DNA from: Mytilisepta virgata
Taxonomy: Eukaryota > Mollusca > Bivalvia > Mytilida > Mytilidae
Direction: 5' to 3'
Assembly: GCA_028015205.1 (NCBI GenBank)
Contig: CM051516.1
Span: forward strand, 38,888,230 to 38,952,229
Length of the DNA stretch: 64,000 nt
Position 1 is the stretch's first letter. The number at the start of each line of letters is the position of its first letter. Below the pieces are notes generated by a model. It had not been told where the DNA came from. It saw only the letters and a list, made by a program, of their open reading frames with translations, and did no database searches. Of the stretch, positions 37,368-49,834 are shown one piece after another. The position numbers were made by a program, and so were the translations under genes.

Positions 37368-37905
37368 AAGGGCCACTTTCCCGTAGAATCTGTTTCACTC
37401 ATAACCATTTGATTTTTTAATCTTAAATTTTACCTAGTTTTTATTGCAAACGATTGTATGCAATGCATTTTATGTTAGCAAGCACAAATTTAATGTTTTA
37501 TCATTAATATGTCCATGTTTTCTAAAGGCAAAGGTCGCGTATATAGGCGATTTTGGTCAATTTGGATCACCTTTTTTAGAATATTGCCAAGAAGGAAATT
37601 CAGAACTAAAACCATTCTTATGTCGTATGAAAGTAGATACATAATCTCACTTACACCCAAAAATTCGTTTTGATTCTGAGTATCCTTCACGTTGAAAAAC
37701 TGTCTTAAAGATGTTAAGTTGGCAAATTTGTGTTAAAACTCTCTCTCAAACGATATTAAAAAATGAAGATTTTTTTTAGTAACTTACTAATTGTTAGGTA
37801 TTATTACCAAATCTTTAGAGACCATATACCAGCTTATGCCTTAGGAGATTTTGAAGGTTTTAGACGACTTTTTGAAAATGTCCCTAGAAATGAAATAAAT
37901 GCCGG
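37368..37905. repeat. About 0.5-kb repeat, copy 2 (first copy at 90-585)
   Basis: This is a same-strand match to the left edge of the window, covering GGCCACTTTCCC through GAAATGAAATAAA. It begins right after a hairpin element (37237-37360). It is either a dispersed element or an old segmental duplication; no terminal repeats were seen. Confidence 0.7.
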
Positions 37906-37909
37906 GGAA

Positions 37910-40900
37910 AAGAGTTCTAGTTCCTTAACAGAACGAAATACGCACAATGTATATACATGTACATGTTAATGAAGGTACACGTTGATGATTTTATTTTTTT
38001 TTAAGTTAAATGGACAAGAAAATCTAGTTCCTTCCATAAAAGGGTAGTGAAAGTATTACAAATGAAATCAATTGTCTTATCATAATTATGAACAGATACT
38101 ATACCCAAAACATTTTTCACTACAAGAACAGAATATGACCTAACGAAGTTATTTTCTAAACCCTTGTTTGGATTTAAGCAAAGGTTATCATAGATTTTTA
38201 TAATTCATTGCTTTAAGGAGGGATCAGTTTATCAATACCATGTAATATTTTTGTATGGGAATAGTATAAGATTTTAGAAATTTGAATTTTTTATATAATT
38301 TCTTGTCGAAATCGTGTTCTCAGTACTCGATACATGTATCAGATCGATGCAAGATTTTTTTTCAAAATTTGATTTTTCTGAATTATCGGATTAAAAAACC
38401 GCACAGAAAGGTATTTAACTAAACATTTGGGAAATTTATGGTACGTAAAATTTCTTATTTTATTTATTATCAAAAATAAATATTTATTTCTATTTTAAAA
38501 GTTCAATAATGGCTTATTTCATATTTTTAAAACATTTTCTGAACACAATGTATGTTTTATTATCAACCTCGAGAATTTGCCAATGCGATAAATCTTAATT
38601 TATGTCTGAATTAATTATATATTCTAATTTTCATTTTTCAAGTGGGAAATTTTTATTGCCTTCACTTTATAAAATATCCCATCTCTTGACTTGTATTACT
38701 TATTATCCAGAGTATAGATTATAATATGAAATACGACAATGTTATTTTAAATTCATCTCTTATATATCCTTGATATTAAAAAGACTGTTCCTTTGAAGTA
38801 TTATCAACAATTATTCAAATTTGAAAGAAAATTAATTATTCCTTTTTCATTTGTACTTCGAAATGTACTCATATCGGAGATATAAAACCCGTTTTTGTTA
38901 ACCAATAACCAATTCTTGACACCAATGTCTTCGAGTGAGATGCTTTACATAGCTGTAATTATATTTGTAAACGGATAGATAATTGGGTAGATAGGTATTT
39001 TATATAAATTCAATTATTAACATTTTGAAATGTATTATTTTGAACAGAAATTATAAGGGAGAATATTATTACAACTGGTATTTTTAATAATTGTATTTTA
39101 AACGAATATTTTGTAGTAATGCTATTGCAGAGTTTATAATTGCAAGTAATTATTTAGTAATTATAGGTGTGAATCATATTGATTTATCCTCAAATTTTCA
39201 AGTTTTCTTCTACCCCCCCCCCCCCTCCCCACACACACACACACTTCCTTTTAAGAAAACTAATATACATTGTAAATTATATATGTAAAGACACAAAACC
39301 AGTTACAACTAGATTTTGCGTCCCTGGTGTTTTCAATACTGCAGCACTCTCAGCATTATAAATTTAAATGCCGTTATTTTATTCAAATTAACTTTTTGAA
39401 TCTAATTTATTTAATTTGTATTCATGTTTATTTGTTTTACCCGCTTTTTCTCCTCAGAAAAGGCCTCGATCTGGGTCATGATACTTTTGCTACCGACATC
39501 TGTTGGTCCCATAATTATAAAACGTTATTGTGCATCTTCATTACAGAGTGAAAAATGAAAGAGGGCTTTAAGCTTAAAAACCTATTGCCAACTATATGCG
39601 ATGCTGGAAAATCCTGTTCAGAAATAAAATGCATAAAGTATAAAATAAAAGAGGAGTTTAGGTCACGAGAAAAGTGTGACTTAAACACAAACTGACAGAC
39701 GAAGTGTGAAGATATCAAATGGTGAGCCTGTATCGCTTAGCTAGCAACCTTTTCAACATATTCGGTTTCATTTGTTTAATTTGACCAATCGAAAATAAGA
39801 AATTGTTCATGGCGGTCATTAGTAGTTTGACCGAGGAGATATATCAAATTTTTTACAGGTCCTTGCATATATTTTACCTTTGGTTCTATGTTAAACAAAG
39901 TTTAGTTTATCTCGGCATCTTTGTTTGCAGTGGTTATCAGACACTTCTGAAAGATAAGCAGCCATGTTAGTTGTCCGATTGGGACAAAATAAGCAAAATT
40001 TATAATGGTCCTTCCATATATCGTTCATACCATTGTTTAATTTCATTTGGGCCGGGGGTTTCAGAGTCACAATTTTTAACTTGCCAATGATTCTTGAATA
40101 GGAACAAGCCTTCCGATGAAGTGTATGATGTCTGTATATCTCAATTCAAAAGATACTTACGATTGTTTTTATGTTTTCCAATCACCTGCGTAAAAATGTT
40201 TCTCGATTTTCAATTCTTTACAATTCGTTTTAATGTCACTGAATCCGTTTCAAACATCTTAGGGTTAACTCTTTTATATATTGCAAAATTTTAAATACCG
40301 TTTCAAGATGAATATTTTGAATCAATGCCATGTTTTTTAAGTATAACCTTGGTCCTTTGAACATAAGGGCAATCATTTTTATATAGTCAATGTCAAAGTG
40401 TATTTTCGTGCAAATGTATGCATGATATACATGTAAATAAATCATCTGATTACAAAGTTGCTGACTGGTCGAAACGATTTTAAAATGCAAACAACAAATC
40501 AATAGGTTTATGTAATACTAAAACTGGCTGATCTTCCAAAAGATTTAAATAATCTGACTTTAAATACTGTGAAATTATGTATCGATGACTGAAAAGATGT
40601 GAAGGTTTGTATTCATATCTCATTTTAAGTATTTGATAAGTATAAAAAGTAGATTGATTGATGTGATACCAATAACATTGATAAAAAATCGACTGAACAA
40701 ACTTTATATTGAAATTTATGAAAAGAAGTCATCTTTCACGTTTGATTAGAGATAAGTGCACATAAAAGTAAAATAAAATATATAGAAATTTTCTTTATCA
40801 ACACGGCGAACTACTTGCTACTGGTAACCAGTAAGATGTATATTGTGATTGACGACAACTTTACATAGTTTGATTGTGTCTTTGGAAAGAAGTCAAAATT

Positions 40901-42895
40901 TAAACAACGATAATCTAAGGTTTGAAAATGTCACTTTTTAACTGAAATAATGACCATTTTGTAGGAGTAATTATAGCAATTACAAGACTTCACAACGAAA
41001 TTACCGCTAATAAATCAAAATGAAAGAATGTTTATATTAAGTTTGAGAAATCAAATGCCAATTTTAAACAATTTAAAACAATTTCTTTACATTTAATAGA
41101 TTTTTATACCGATCCTAATTTTTTTTAAATTATATTGAAAATCGACTTTATTTTGCTAAAAAAATATGGTTTTACCTACATGATTCTGATTCAGTTAATA
41201 ATATTCACCCATTTGGAATATCTACAAACTGGAACAAAATCTGAATTCCATATTAAATAATTTGTATTTCATAATTTTTTATCATGTGATACAACATAAT
41301 AGAAGTTTTCGTTACGAATTTGCGAAATTAATTGCAGTCAAATTATGCCCTTACCTTTGCCATTCCCTAATCGTATTTATGGTACATTTTTTTGGTATTC
41401 AGATTGTAATAAGAACCATTTTGTTTTCAGTAGAGATTAAAGTATAAGAAAATCATTTTCTCGTTTTAGATTAATACTTCACTTTAATATCATATGCACA
41501 AACGTGAGTCTCAACCGATACATTTTTTGTTATATATTAGATGTATTCACATCAACGATTTTAAAGTACATATCAAAAGTAGGTAACGTTGATTTTCCTC
41601 CTATTAATTTAAGATGGATACAAATCGACAACGTTTTCATGAATTTGATGTAGGATGTAAATTCAAGAACCAGGAAGATCAAACGAGTACAGCATTATAG
41701 TTTTTTACCCTTTAATGTATGCTTTTAAACTATCAGTAATGTCTTCTATATCAAAGAAAATTTTACTGATACTTCAAATCAATCATCTTTATATAAAAAA
41801 TTACACTCAAATGGCAGAGTTACTTCTTAATAATCCTTATACATGTTACAGTCATTTCTGCAGTCAACATAAAGTTTTTTACCAAGAACTTAAACCAAAA
41901 AGAAATAGGGAGTCGGGAGGATCTGATTTGATTCATACAGAAATTAGTGAGATTTAACCTTTTTGTGGAATATTAAAATGTAACCACCCTTGAAATGCCT
42001 AAAAAAAATTCTATTACGAGCGATTTAGAAGCAAAAAAAATATAATAAAACTATATAATGTTAGTTACGGAAGTAAAACAAACGGATTCTTGAAGATCGG
42101 CAAATTTTCTAGTTCATATATAGAGTGTATTCTGATATTCCAGAAATGGTCTGAAAGAAGTCGTTGCTGTAACAGAAATCTAAAAAACCATGAAGGATAT
42201 GAAATTAATTAGTCAAGCCACTACTTCTAAAAATTTTCAAACACAAACGTAAAATGCAGTTTACCTAAAGGGGTGACAAGAAAAGGAGCAAATAATATGT
42301 GACCAATCAAACTCACTAATTTTTCATAGAAGTCTAAAAAAGAGTCAGATATCAACAGAATTAGCGACCTGGGTGTCATAACGTTTAACCTGAGATAAAC
42401 TGTACAGCAGCTAGAACCAGGCCCAGTGGTTTTCTTTATTTTAAATGGAAGGAAAAACCCATATTTTCTCTGATAAGAATGGTCTTTCCTAAGATCATTT
42501 GTATATTAAAATCAGAGTCAATATAAATATAAAAGTGAATTATTGAAAATTATCACTTATTGATTTTTAATTGTTTGAATAATTAATATACTTATATTGT
42601 AACAATAAATTTAACAACAACAGCAACAATAAATTATGTATGCTGATACATTATGAACGTTGTTCAGTTGTATTGTAACCCTTGGTAGTCTTTATAGTCT
42701 AAAATCACCAATTTTCAACTAAATGATAGATCAAGTATAAAAAACAAAAACCAAAAAACACCTGAAGCTGAAATACCTATATTGAAAAAACAAAGGGCGA
42801 ACAATACAGAAAGAACAAAAGCAAACGTCAAACATCTGCACAAGTTGAAATTACGTGGTTGATGTGAAATATTTGTCAGTATCTTAAATCATGGG
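37910..42895. other. Long intergenic tract, no gene seen
   Basis: AT-rich DNA with a C-run plus (AC)n at about 39213-39243. Frames are short and show no recognised motif. Confidence 0.4.
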
Positions 42896-42897
42896 CA

Positions 42898-42984
42898 AGA
42901 GTTCCATTTGGCACCCCCATTAGTACATCTATATGCTTATTCCGTCAAAGATATACAGAACTGGGGTGCCATGTGGAACTCTTT
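42898..42984. repeat. Hairpin element
   Basis: AAGAGTTCCATTTGGCACCC is mirrored by GGGGTGCCATGTGGAACTCT. Arms are about 22 bp around a 45-base loop. Confidence 0.7.
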
Positions 42985-42985
42985 C

Positions 42986-43894
42986 CAAATCGTACAAGTC
43001 CTAGCGTATTCTGTAAAAAAAAACTCCTTTAATTTTTGAGGTAGTTTTTTTTTTGTAAAATTAGACAAATAGCCTGACATAAAGTGGGAACCAACCAAAA
43101 TCAAACCACAGATTTGAATGGAAAGTAAAAGTTAGGATCGACTGTATACACTCTTACTGAAGAAAATTAACACATACGTGTAAATGTCTAAGTTACCTTT
43201 TAAAACATGGGAAATTAAAACTTACCTGAATTTTAAGTGAATTATGTAAAATAAAATCCGCCCATGACATAACGGTTAACTGTTATCAAAGTCGTTATAT
43301 ATTTGTCTCTCCTGTTTTCCGGATATCCCTTTCCTAACTAAGTCCGGGTATTCTCGGATTACACAGTACAACTTGGTCGTTCATATATTGATTTTGTAAT
43401 GATTGATCAATGAGCGAGAAAAACTGCTAATCAATTGCTTCAAACTTTGTCAACAAATGTGATTTAAAAATATTACTTTCTTGTGGAACTAAAATGACGG
43501 GAAAAGATTTAAAATCTGACTCGAGATTTAAATTTCTTTTTAAAAGTAAGCCTACCGAGGCATTTCATATCGTCAATAAAGTATGTATAGGGCTATGTTA
43601 TCAAAGTGTCATAGTTAATCAATAAAAGTAACTAAAATAATTACCATAATTAGACTGATTAGTACACACCGAAAGTTACTAAACACACAGGAATTCTATC
43701 GTCAAAAATCTTTAGCCCAGAATTTTGTTAATTATCTTTATCTCGTTGATATTAATAATCAAATTAATGGTGACATTTGTGAGATATTTGTATATATCTG
43801 ACATAATATCACGACCATAAAATATGCAACATGCAAGTGAAAATAGAAAAGGCATACCACATGGAGGTATGAAAGTTACTCTTAATGTAAAACA
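42986..43894. other. Intergenic, no gene seen
   Basis: Nothing recognised. Confidence 0.35.
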
Positions 43895-43895
43895 T

Positions 43896-44113
43896 CGTCT
43901 TTAGAAATCCGATTGTTTTGTGCTCTCACGACAAAATGATGGGGTTCAGTTAAACAAAACCATTTTTTTTTGGTTTCAACTTGTAAAGAAACAGTGGTAA
44001 ACATGACTTTGGAGGTTATATTTGTAAACTTCGAAGGAGGGTGTTGAAAATTCGTTCTAATAGTATTCGTAACTTCCTGCCAGTAAAATTAAAAGTTGAA
44101 AAACAAGACCTGC
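43896..44113 (+). repeat. Local duplication, copy 1 (copy 2 at 44779-45038)
   Basis: TAGAAATCC, TGCTCTCACGACAAAATGA, AAACAGTGGTAAACATGA, ATTTGTAAACTTCGAA and GTAACTTCCTGCCAGTAAAA occur here and, in the same order, about 885 bases on. The copies are diverged and same-strand. Confidence 0.75.
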
Positions 44114-44199
44114 AAAATTCTGTGAACAGAAGTGAAAAGGACCATGTTGTAAGCTCTGGCTGTTTGTTTACTTATATACTTGTGATATTATACATTTAT

Positions 44200-44328
44200 T
44201 TCCCTTGCATTAGTGAAATATGAAGATTTGTTCACTCGAGGAAAGTCGTGTTTCCCGAGGGCTTTCCCGAGTGAAACATGACCTTTCGAGGGTGAACAAA
44301 TCTTCATATTTCACTAATGCAAGAGAAA
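44200..44328. mobile_element. Hairpin element with CCCGAG centre
   Basis: CTTGCATTAGTGAAATATGA and AGATTTGTTCAC are mirrored by GTGAACAAATCTTCATATTT and CACTAATGCAAG. The centre contains CTCGAGG, CCCGAGGG and CCCGAG. Arms are about 38 bp perfect with further imperfect pairing. It lies just downstream of duplication copy 1, with no counterpart after copy 2. Confidence 0.78.
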
Positions 44329-44778
44329 TTAATGATTTATTCCACTATCCCTATTGTATTTCGAATAACTGGGATATGATGTCGAAACACGAATCTGAAA
44401 GGGAAATGTGATGTTTTGTTCAATATCACGTGGGAGAGTCTCAACCAATGAAATACGTCATAGCTATGAATTAATATATATAGTGGAATAATGTGCTTTA
44501 TTTTAAACTCATCACTCCATATCTGTTTTTCTCGCATTATCACAATTCTGACTACGTAAGTTAACCCTCCGGATTGGTTTCAATGGCGGCCTCGTGCATG
44601 TCATGTTTATTGGCCGCTATTGTAGAAATATGACTAACATGACATGACTATCACGATAAGGCTACATGGGCGTATTATTATTTTTAGAATGTTTATTTTT
44701 ATTAAATAATTATGTTGTATTGAAAATACATGCAGCAAAACCGTTTCGTCCTTTTGAAAGAGAAGGTTTTCATTTCAT

Positions 44779-44994
44779 TGTCTTAAGAAATCCCGCAGAC
44801 CGATTTTTTTCTGCTCTCATGACAAAATGAGAGGAGGGGTGTTCAATTAACAAAACTTAGGATTTAGTTTACAACGTGTTTAGAAAACAATGATAAACAT
44901 GAAATAACATGTCATATTTGTAAATTTCGAAAGAGCATGTTGAAAAAGCTTTCTTATCGTATTGGTAACTTCCTGCCAGTCAAATTAAAAGTAA

Positions 44995-45030
<36 letters not shown>

Positions 45031-45038
45031 AAGACATA
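44779..45038 (+). repeat. Local duplication, copy 2, with A34 run
   Basis: It matches 43896-44113. Where copy 1 has AGTTGAAAAACAAGACC, this copy has a run of about 34 A (44996-45029) before ACAAGACA, an expanded A tract. Confidence 0.72.
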
Positions 45039-45039
45039 G

Positions 45040-45860
45040 CGCCGACAAGTAAATTAAGAATGTTTTAAATTCGTGGTTCAAAAGATTTAAAAAAAAATAA
45101 TGCATGTTGCTAACCCATCCCAAGATTTTAAAAATGTCATCTTAGAATTCCCATATTTCCTACCTTTCCAATTTTGAATTGTATGGCTTTGAAGAAAATT
45201 ATTTAATGTAAATTTTTATCGTAGTCGTATTATACTTTATAGATTCCAATACAATTAGAACAAGCAAAATTTTGCTTAACAAGTGCTTTTGAGAGAAACG
45301 TGTAAATTGGTTTCTAAAATAACACCAATTTCAGGTTTAAATAAAGAAAACCTAATGGTATTTATATTCATTATGAATTTAAATTCATACTCAATAAAAT
45401 CGAATCTTACAATACATTAATTTTTGGCCAATTTACAAATCTCTTACCTATGAAAATATTAATAGAAAAGGCTTAAGATTAAATCTTGGTTAAAGTCAGA
45501 AGTATGCTAACTTGTATAGAATTAGGTTAAACTGTGAAATTATTGATAATTTTCTATTTTGTAATGTAAAACAGAATAAAGATAAATAAAAACAAAATGA
45601 TATTCAATATTAACTGGTCAGCGAAATAATCTCTAGAATTATACAAGAACTTAATACATAAATTAAATTGTGTAGATGACTTGTCAAACGTTGCACATTC
45701 CTTGTATCAAACTATTGTTTTATATAATGTTTAAAAATAGTGGAACACCACAGAATGACAAAATGAAACAACAGAACAAATGGCCAAAATCCGGATATCG
45801 CATGCTTGTCCTTTTTATGGATTTCGTACAAATCGAATTATAACCGTTGCTAGACTATTG
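45040..45860. other. Intergenic, no gene seen
   Basis: AT-rich; nothing recognised. Confidence 0.35.
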
Positions 45861-45862
45861 TG

Positions 45863-46142
45863 TGGGAGCAACCACTTGATTTTTATGGAAGGGGTGGGAG
45901 GGGGGAGGGTCAAATTTGAAATAAAATCGCAGGACCAGGATTTTGGCAAAATAAAAAGACAGGATCACTTACCGTGTGAAAAAAATGCAGGACTTGTGTC
46001 AATCAGGACATTTTTTGGTTTAAATGAAAATAAACATTTAGGCCGCAATAGAAGCCGAATGAAAAATAGGCAGGATCAAACATTTAATCCCAGCACCACC
46101 TCCTACACCCCCCCCCCCCAAATCAAATGGTTGCTCCCTAAT
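45863..46142. mobile_element. TIR element (MITE-like), 280 bp, with G/C tract ends
   Basis: The left end GGGAGCAACCACTTGATTTT is followed by ATGGAAGGGGTGGGAGGGGG. The right end reads CCCCCCCCCAAATCAAATGG, then TTGCTCCCTAATT. Arms are about 30 bp including opposite G and C tracts. The 121-codon frame across it is not a gene. Confidence 0.78.
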
Positions 46143-46143
46143 T

Positions 46144-46860
46144 GAAACAAAGAAGGTATTCAATAGTGTAGTGTACCCAGATTTGTAGGATAAACCAAGT
46201 TTACTATATGATTAAGAAACCAAATCACCAGAAAGAAGGATGTTAATTTAATAATTTATGGCAGTGAAAAATAAATACGCTTGAAAAATATATGGTGAAT
46301 GGTAAATTTGAACGAACTGGGACTATGCTTTTTGTGTTCATATATTTAATATGCCTTTTCGTTTGACACATATTAACAGTTCTCCAGCACGTTTTAAGTG
46401 CATATTTGATATGTACATTTTGTAAGTACAATGTGATAATAAATTTTACTGAATATTACATAATAATCCGTATCAGTTAACATAACGTTTATTTAATACT
46501 TATTGATTTATTGTGTATTACAAAGTGAAAAGTAATCCCACCTGTTAACAGTTTAAATATATTTTAAAAGTACGAAAGACATAACCTTTGCTTAAAAGGC
46601 ACTAATTCTCTGAGACATAAAAACTATTCATTATATCAACTCTTACAAAAAAAATATTTAAAAATAAATAAAAAAAAGACTGCAAGACAGTTTCCGCTCC
46701 GCATATGTTCTGTCAATCATTTTTCTGTAGCAATGACAAATCGGCAGAGGAACATAAAATGTTCCTAATATTATGGGAAGCTAGAACCAAATCTCCGATT
46801 TTTTCAATTCTATTTTATCTGTGGAATTACTACCTTTGTTATCAAGAGTAGCTAACAACC
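46144..46860. other. Intergenic, no gene seen
   Basis: AT-rich; nothing recognised. Confidence 0.35.
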
Positions 46861-46862
46861 TG

Positions 46863-46988
46863 CAGAGCCCGGTTGTTCAACTCATTTAACTAAGGGTTAA
46901 ATTTACATGTAACCACAGGTTAAATGTAGTGATTTTCTATATGATTTAACCCTCAGTTAAATTTAACCTTGGGCAACTGGGCCCTGCT
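46863..46988. mobile_element. Hairpin element with GGTTAAAT arms
   Basis: CAGAGCCCGGTTGTTCAACT, with GGTTAAATTTA, is mirrored by TTAAATTTAACCTTGGGCAA and CTGGGCCCTGCTG. A fragment of the same arm occurs near 16953. Confidence 0.68.
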
Positions 46989-46989
46989 G

Positions 46990-48899
46990 GTGTATCTTAT
47001 GTCGCAATAGTCCATAAAACATTAGAAAACATGCAACATATAGATACTGTTTCTTCATAATGAGTAAGTTCATGAGAAGTTCAACAATTCAAATATTTAT
47101 GTAAGTATTAAAAATAGGAAATCCTTTATGTAACATTTTGTAAATCATACTATTATACATGTAGATTCTAAATCACAATTATCAAAACAAACACGGTTCT
47201 GTTTTTCTGTTACGGGTTGTTTTTCTTAACTTTTAATCTGATATCAAGATTTTGTAACTCTAAAAGTTAGGGATTTTAAAATATTAGTGACGCGATATAA
47301 ACATGTATATCTTTGTTATATAGCCGGCCATAGTTTTTGTATCTTAATGAATTTGAACACACCTAACAGCCTAAAGACAACCTTTTTGACTTCTTCAGTC
47401 ACAGCTTTTTATGGAAAATGAGAAGTAATAAATCTTATTTGTAAAATACTCCATAAGAAACGATGTTAAGAAACTAAAGAACAAACAGTTTTTGAAACTT
47501 GACAAAGACAATAAGAATATGTCGGACGTTAGTTGGAAACTCCTTTGTCGGAAGCGTATCTAATCTATTTATAAAACTGTAATTCTTGTTTCGTTACATG
47601 TATTACTTTAACCAATTATAAAGTTAATACTATATTTATTATACCACGAGTTATAAACAATCACATTTGATGGAAAATTAGTAGAAAATTGAACCATATG
47701 TTATAAATACATCTTTACAGTTAGAGAAGTTCAGTGTATAAAGTCAAGTTTATTTCCAATCTGATTTTAATATAAGATACCATAATGTTTATTTATCCAA
47801 ATAACAGGCCCTTTAAGAGGCAATAAGTAACAGTGCATCAAAGCATTGAAGAGAAAGAAGCTACTTGATTGTAGCAAATGAAAACAATCATTTTAAATTT
47901 TCTACCAGAACAGGTTTTCGTTGATATGAAACATGGCATTACCACAAATGAATATCACAGGGCTTGACAAGTGAAATTTTTGTATACAAAAGTCTGAACC
48001 AATATACCCTACCGTTATTTCAAATGTACAGAACTTTAGTAAAGCCAAGACATGATTAACCGAAATAAATTGTATGTTAATTATACAGTTCTTACATTGG
48101 CACATCAACATAGTTATTATAAAAAAGTTGAAACTTTGAAAGATTTCAAAAAAAACTATGCATTTGCATTTGGTTTGATTACCATGGGATATATTGCGGT
48201 TTTATCAACAACAACAAAAAAGAACAGATCGTATCTAAAAGACTTGATAGATATAGCTGAGCGAACTTCGACAAAACTGATGCTAATTTTAGTAAATTTG
48301 TTGTAAACAGAACTAATTAACACGTGATCTTTTTACTTAACCTTTGTTTAAAATCTTATCTTATCAAAATATTTATCAATTTTGAACTGTGATCTTATTG
48401 TATCTTAGCTTAAATTGTATTTATAATTGACATTATCTTAAAATCTTAATGTTTTAAGATTTTTTGTTTATTTTAACATTACACACCATATCAATACGGT
48501 GTCACTGGCAATTGAGATGCAGTCATTCTGATACGACTATGGCGTGAGAATGTTTCCCCAATAATGTTATACGAGTAAATTTATACAATGTTTAGGATCA
48601 ATGAAATATCAGCCAAAAAAAGTCAAATGCCTTAAAATTTAACCAGACATCACACATTAATCATACATGCTTAAGATGAAAAGACTCGTTCGTAATTAAA
48701 CTATTATTTGCACTTTGCAAAGTATCATAGTATGTATTCGGCTAACACACTGAGGAGTAAAATTAAATACATAATAAATGTGAATATTTTCCCCAAATTA
48801 ATCACCTAAAATCATTGGGTGGAAAGATTTCACTGATGTTACTTTTCAAATGATATGAACAGCAAGTACATTTAGTAAAGTAACAGTAAATAGAGAACG
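46990..48899. other. Intergenic, no gene seen
   Basis: AT-rich; short frames only. Confidence 0.35.
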
Positions 48900-49025
48900 A
48901 AAAGTTAATAAACAACAGATAAGTAACATTGATATAACAATCAACCAACGCCACCAAACAGACAGAATCCCAGACAACAAATAACATAAAAGGACGCATA
49001 ACACAACCATCAAACACAACACAGA
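48900..49025 (-). repeat. Dispersed repeat, copy 1 (copy 2 at 51130-51255)
   Basis: AATCAACCAACGCCACC, AGACAGAATCCC, AACAAATAACATAA.AGGAC and CAAACACAACA blocks are shared in order and orientation with 51130-51255. Confidence 0.6.
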
Positions 49026-49029
49026 AGTT

Positions 49030-49834
49030 TAATTACGTAGGAACATCTTCTAGTATTCAAATGTAACTTTCAGTGAGGTAAAAGGGTAAAAAGATTTTCA
49101 TCAAAGCATGGCGTACTAAAAATGCCATGACTATTTTAAAGATATTTCTGTATAAGGCATGATATATTATGAAGGTTACGGTTCGTATGTTCTTGACACA
49201 AAACCCGATTTCGTCTTGAAGTCACAGTTAGGACTTTTCACATTTTTTGAGAACAATTGATGTTCTCATATCCACTAGTATATTTCGTCATCAAATTGTG
49301 GAGTTCTGATTAAGAATTTCATTCTTATTCTAAACTCACTAATCGAAAGGCATGAATTTACATAGTACATATACAACTGTGTAAAATATTTCTTACCTTC
49401 CGTAATTGGGAATTAAGATATATCCTTTCAAAGTAAATTTTCTATAGAAAAAGTTTTTAAAACCACAATGAAATTGCTGTTTGTTTTTAACAAATTAATA
49501 TCCAGTGATAAACAAATCAATAACTTTTAAACTGCGAATGAATAGATTTTTCATATTAAATCTTCTGTTTTTTTACCGATTGTAAGTGTGATATGATCCG
49601 TATGAAAAGTCGATCTATTGAATACATACCCTTTAATTGACGAACACAAACAGCATGACAAGATTATATTCTGATATTTAAAACATGTAAATAAATAAAT
49701 GTACTTCATTTCTAATATTTATAATGAAGTAATACTGCAAAAGTCAAAGAAGAAAAATGAACACGTGTGCCGCAGTTATGTCTTAAAGTATAATATGTTG
49801 ATAACAATTTCAATAGACTGCTTATTTATCTTTT
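49030..49834. other. Intergenic, no gene seen
   Basis: Nothing recognised. Confidence 0.35.

Noticed and set aside
45780..46145. 121-codon frame
   Set aside because: It spans a MITE and its G/C tracts.
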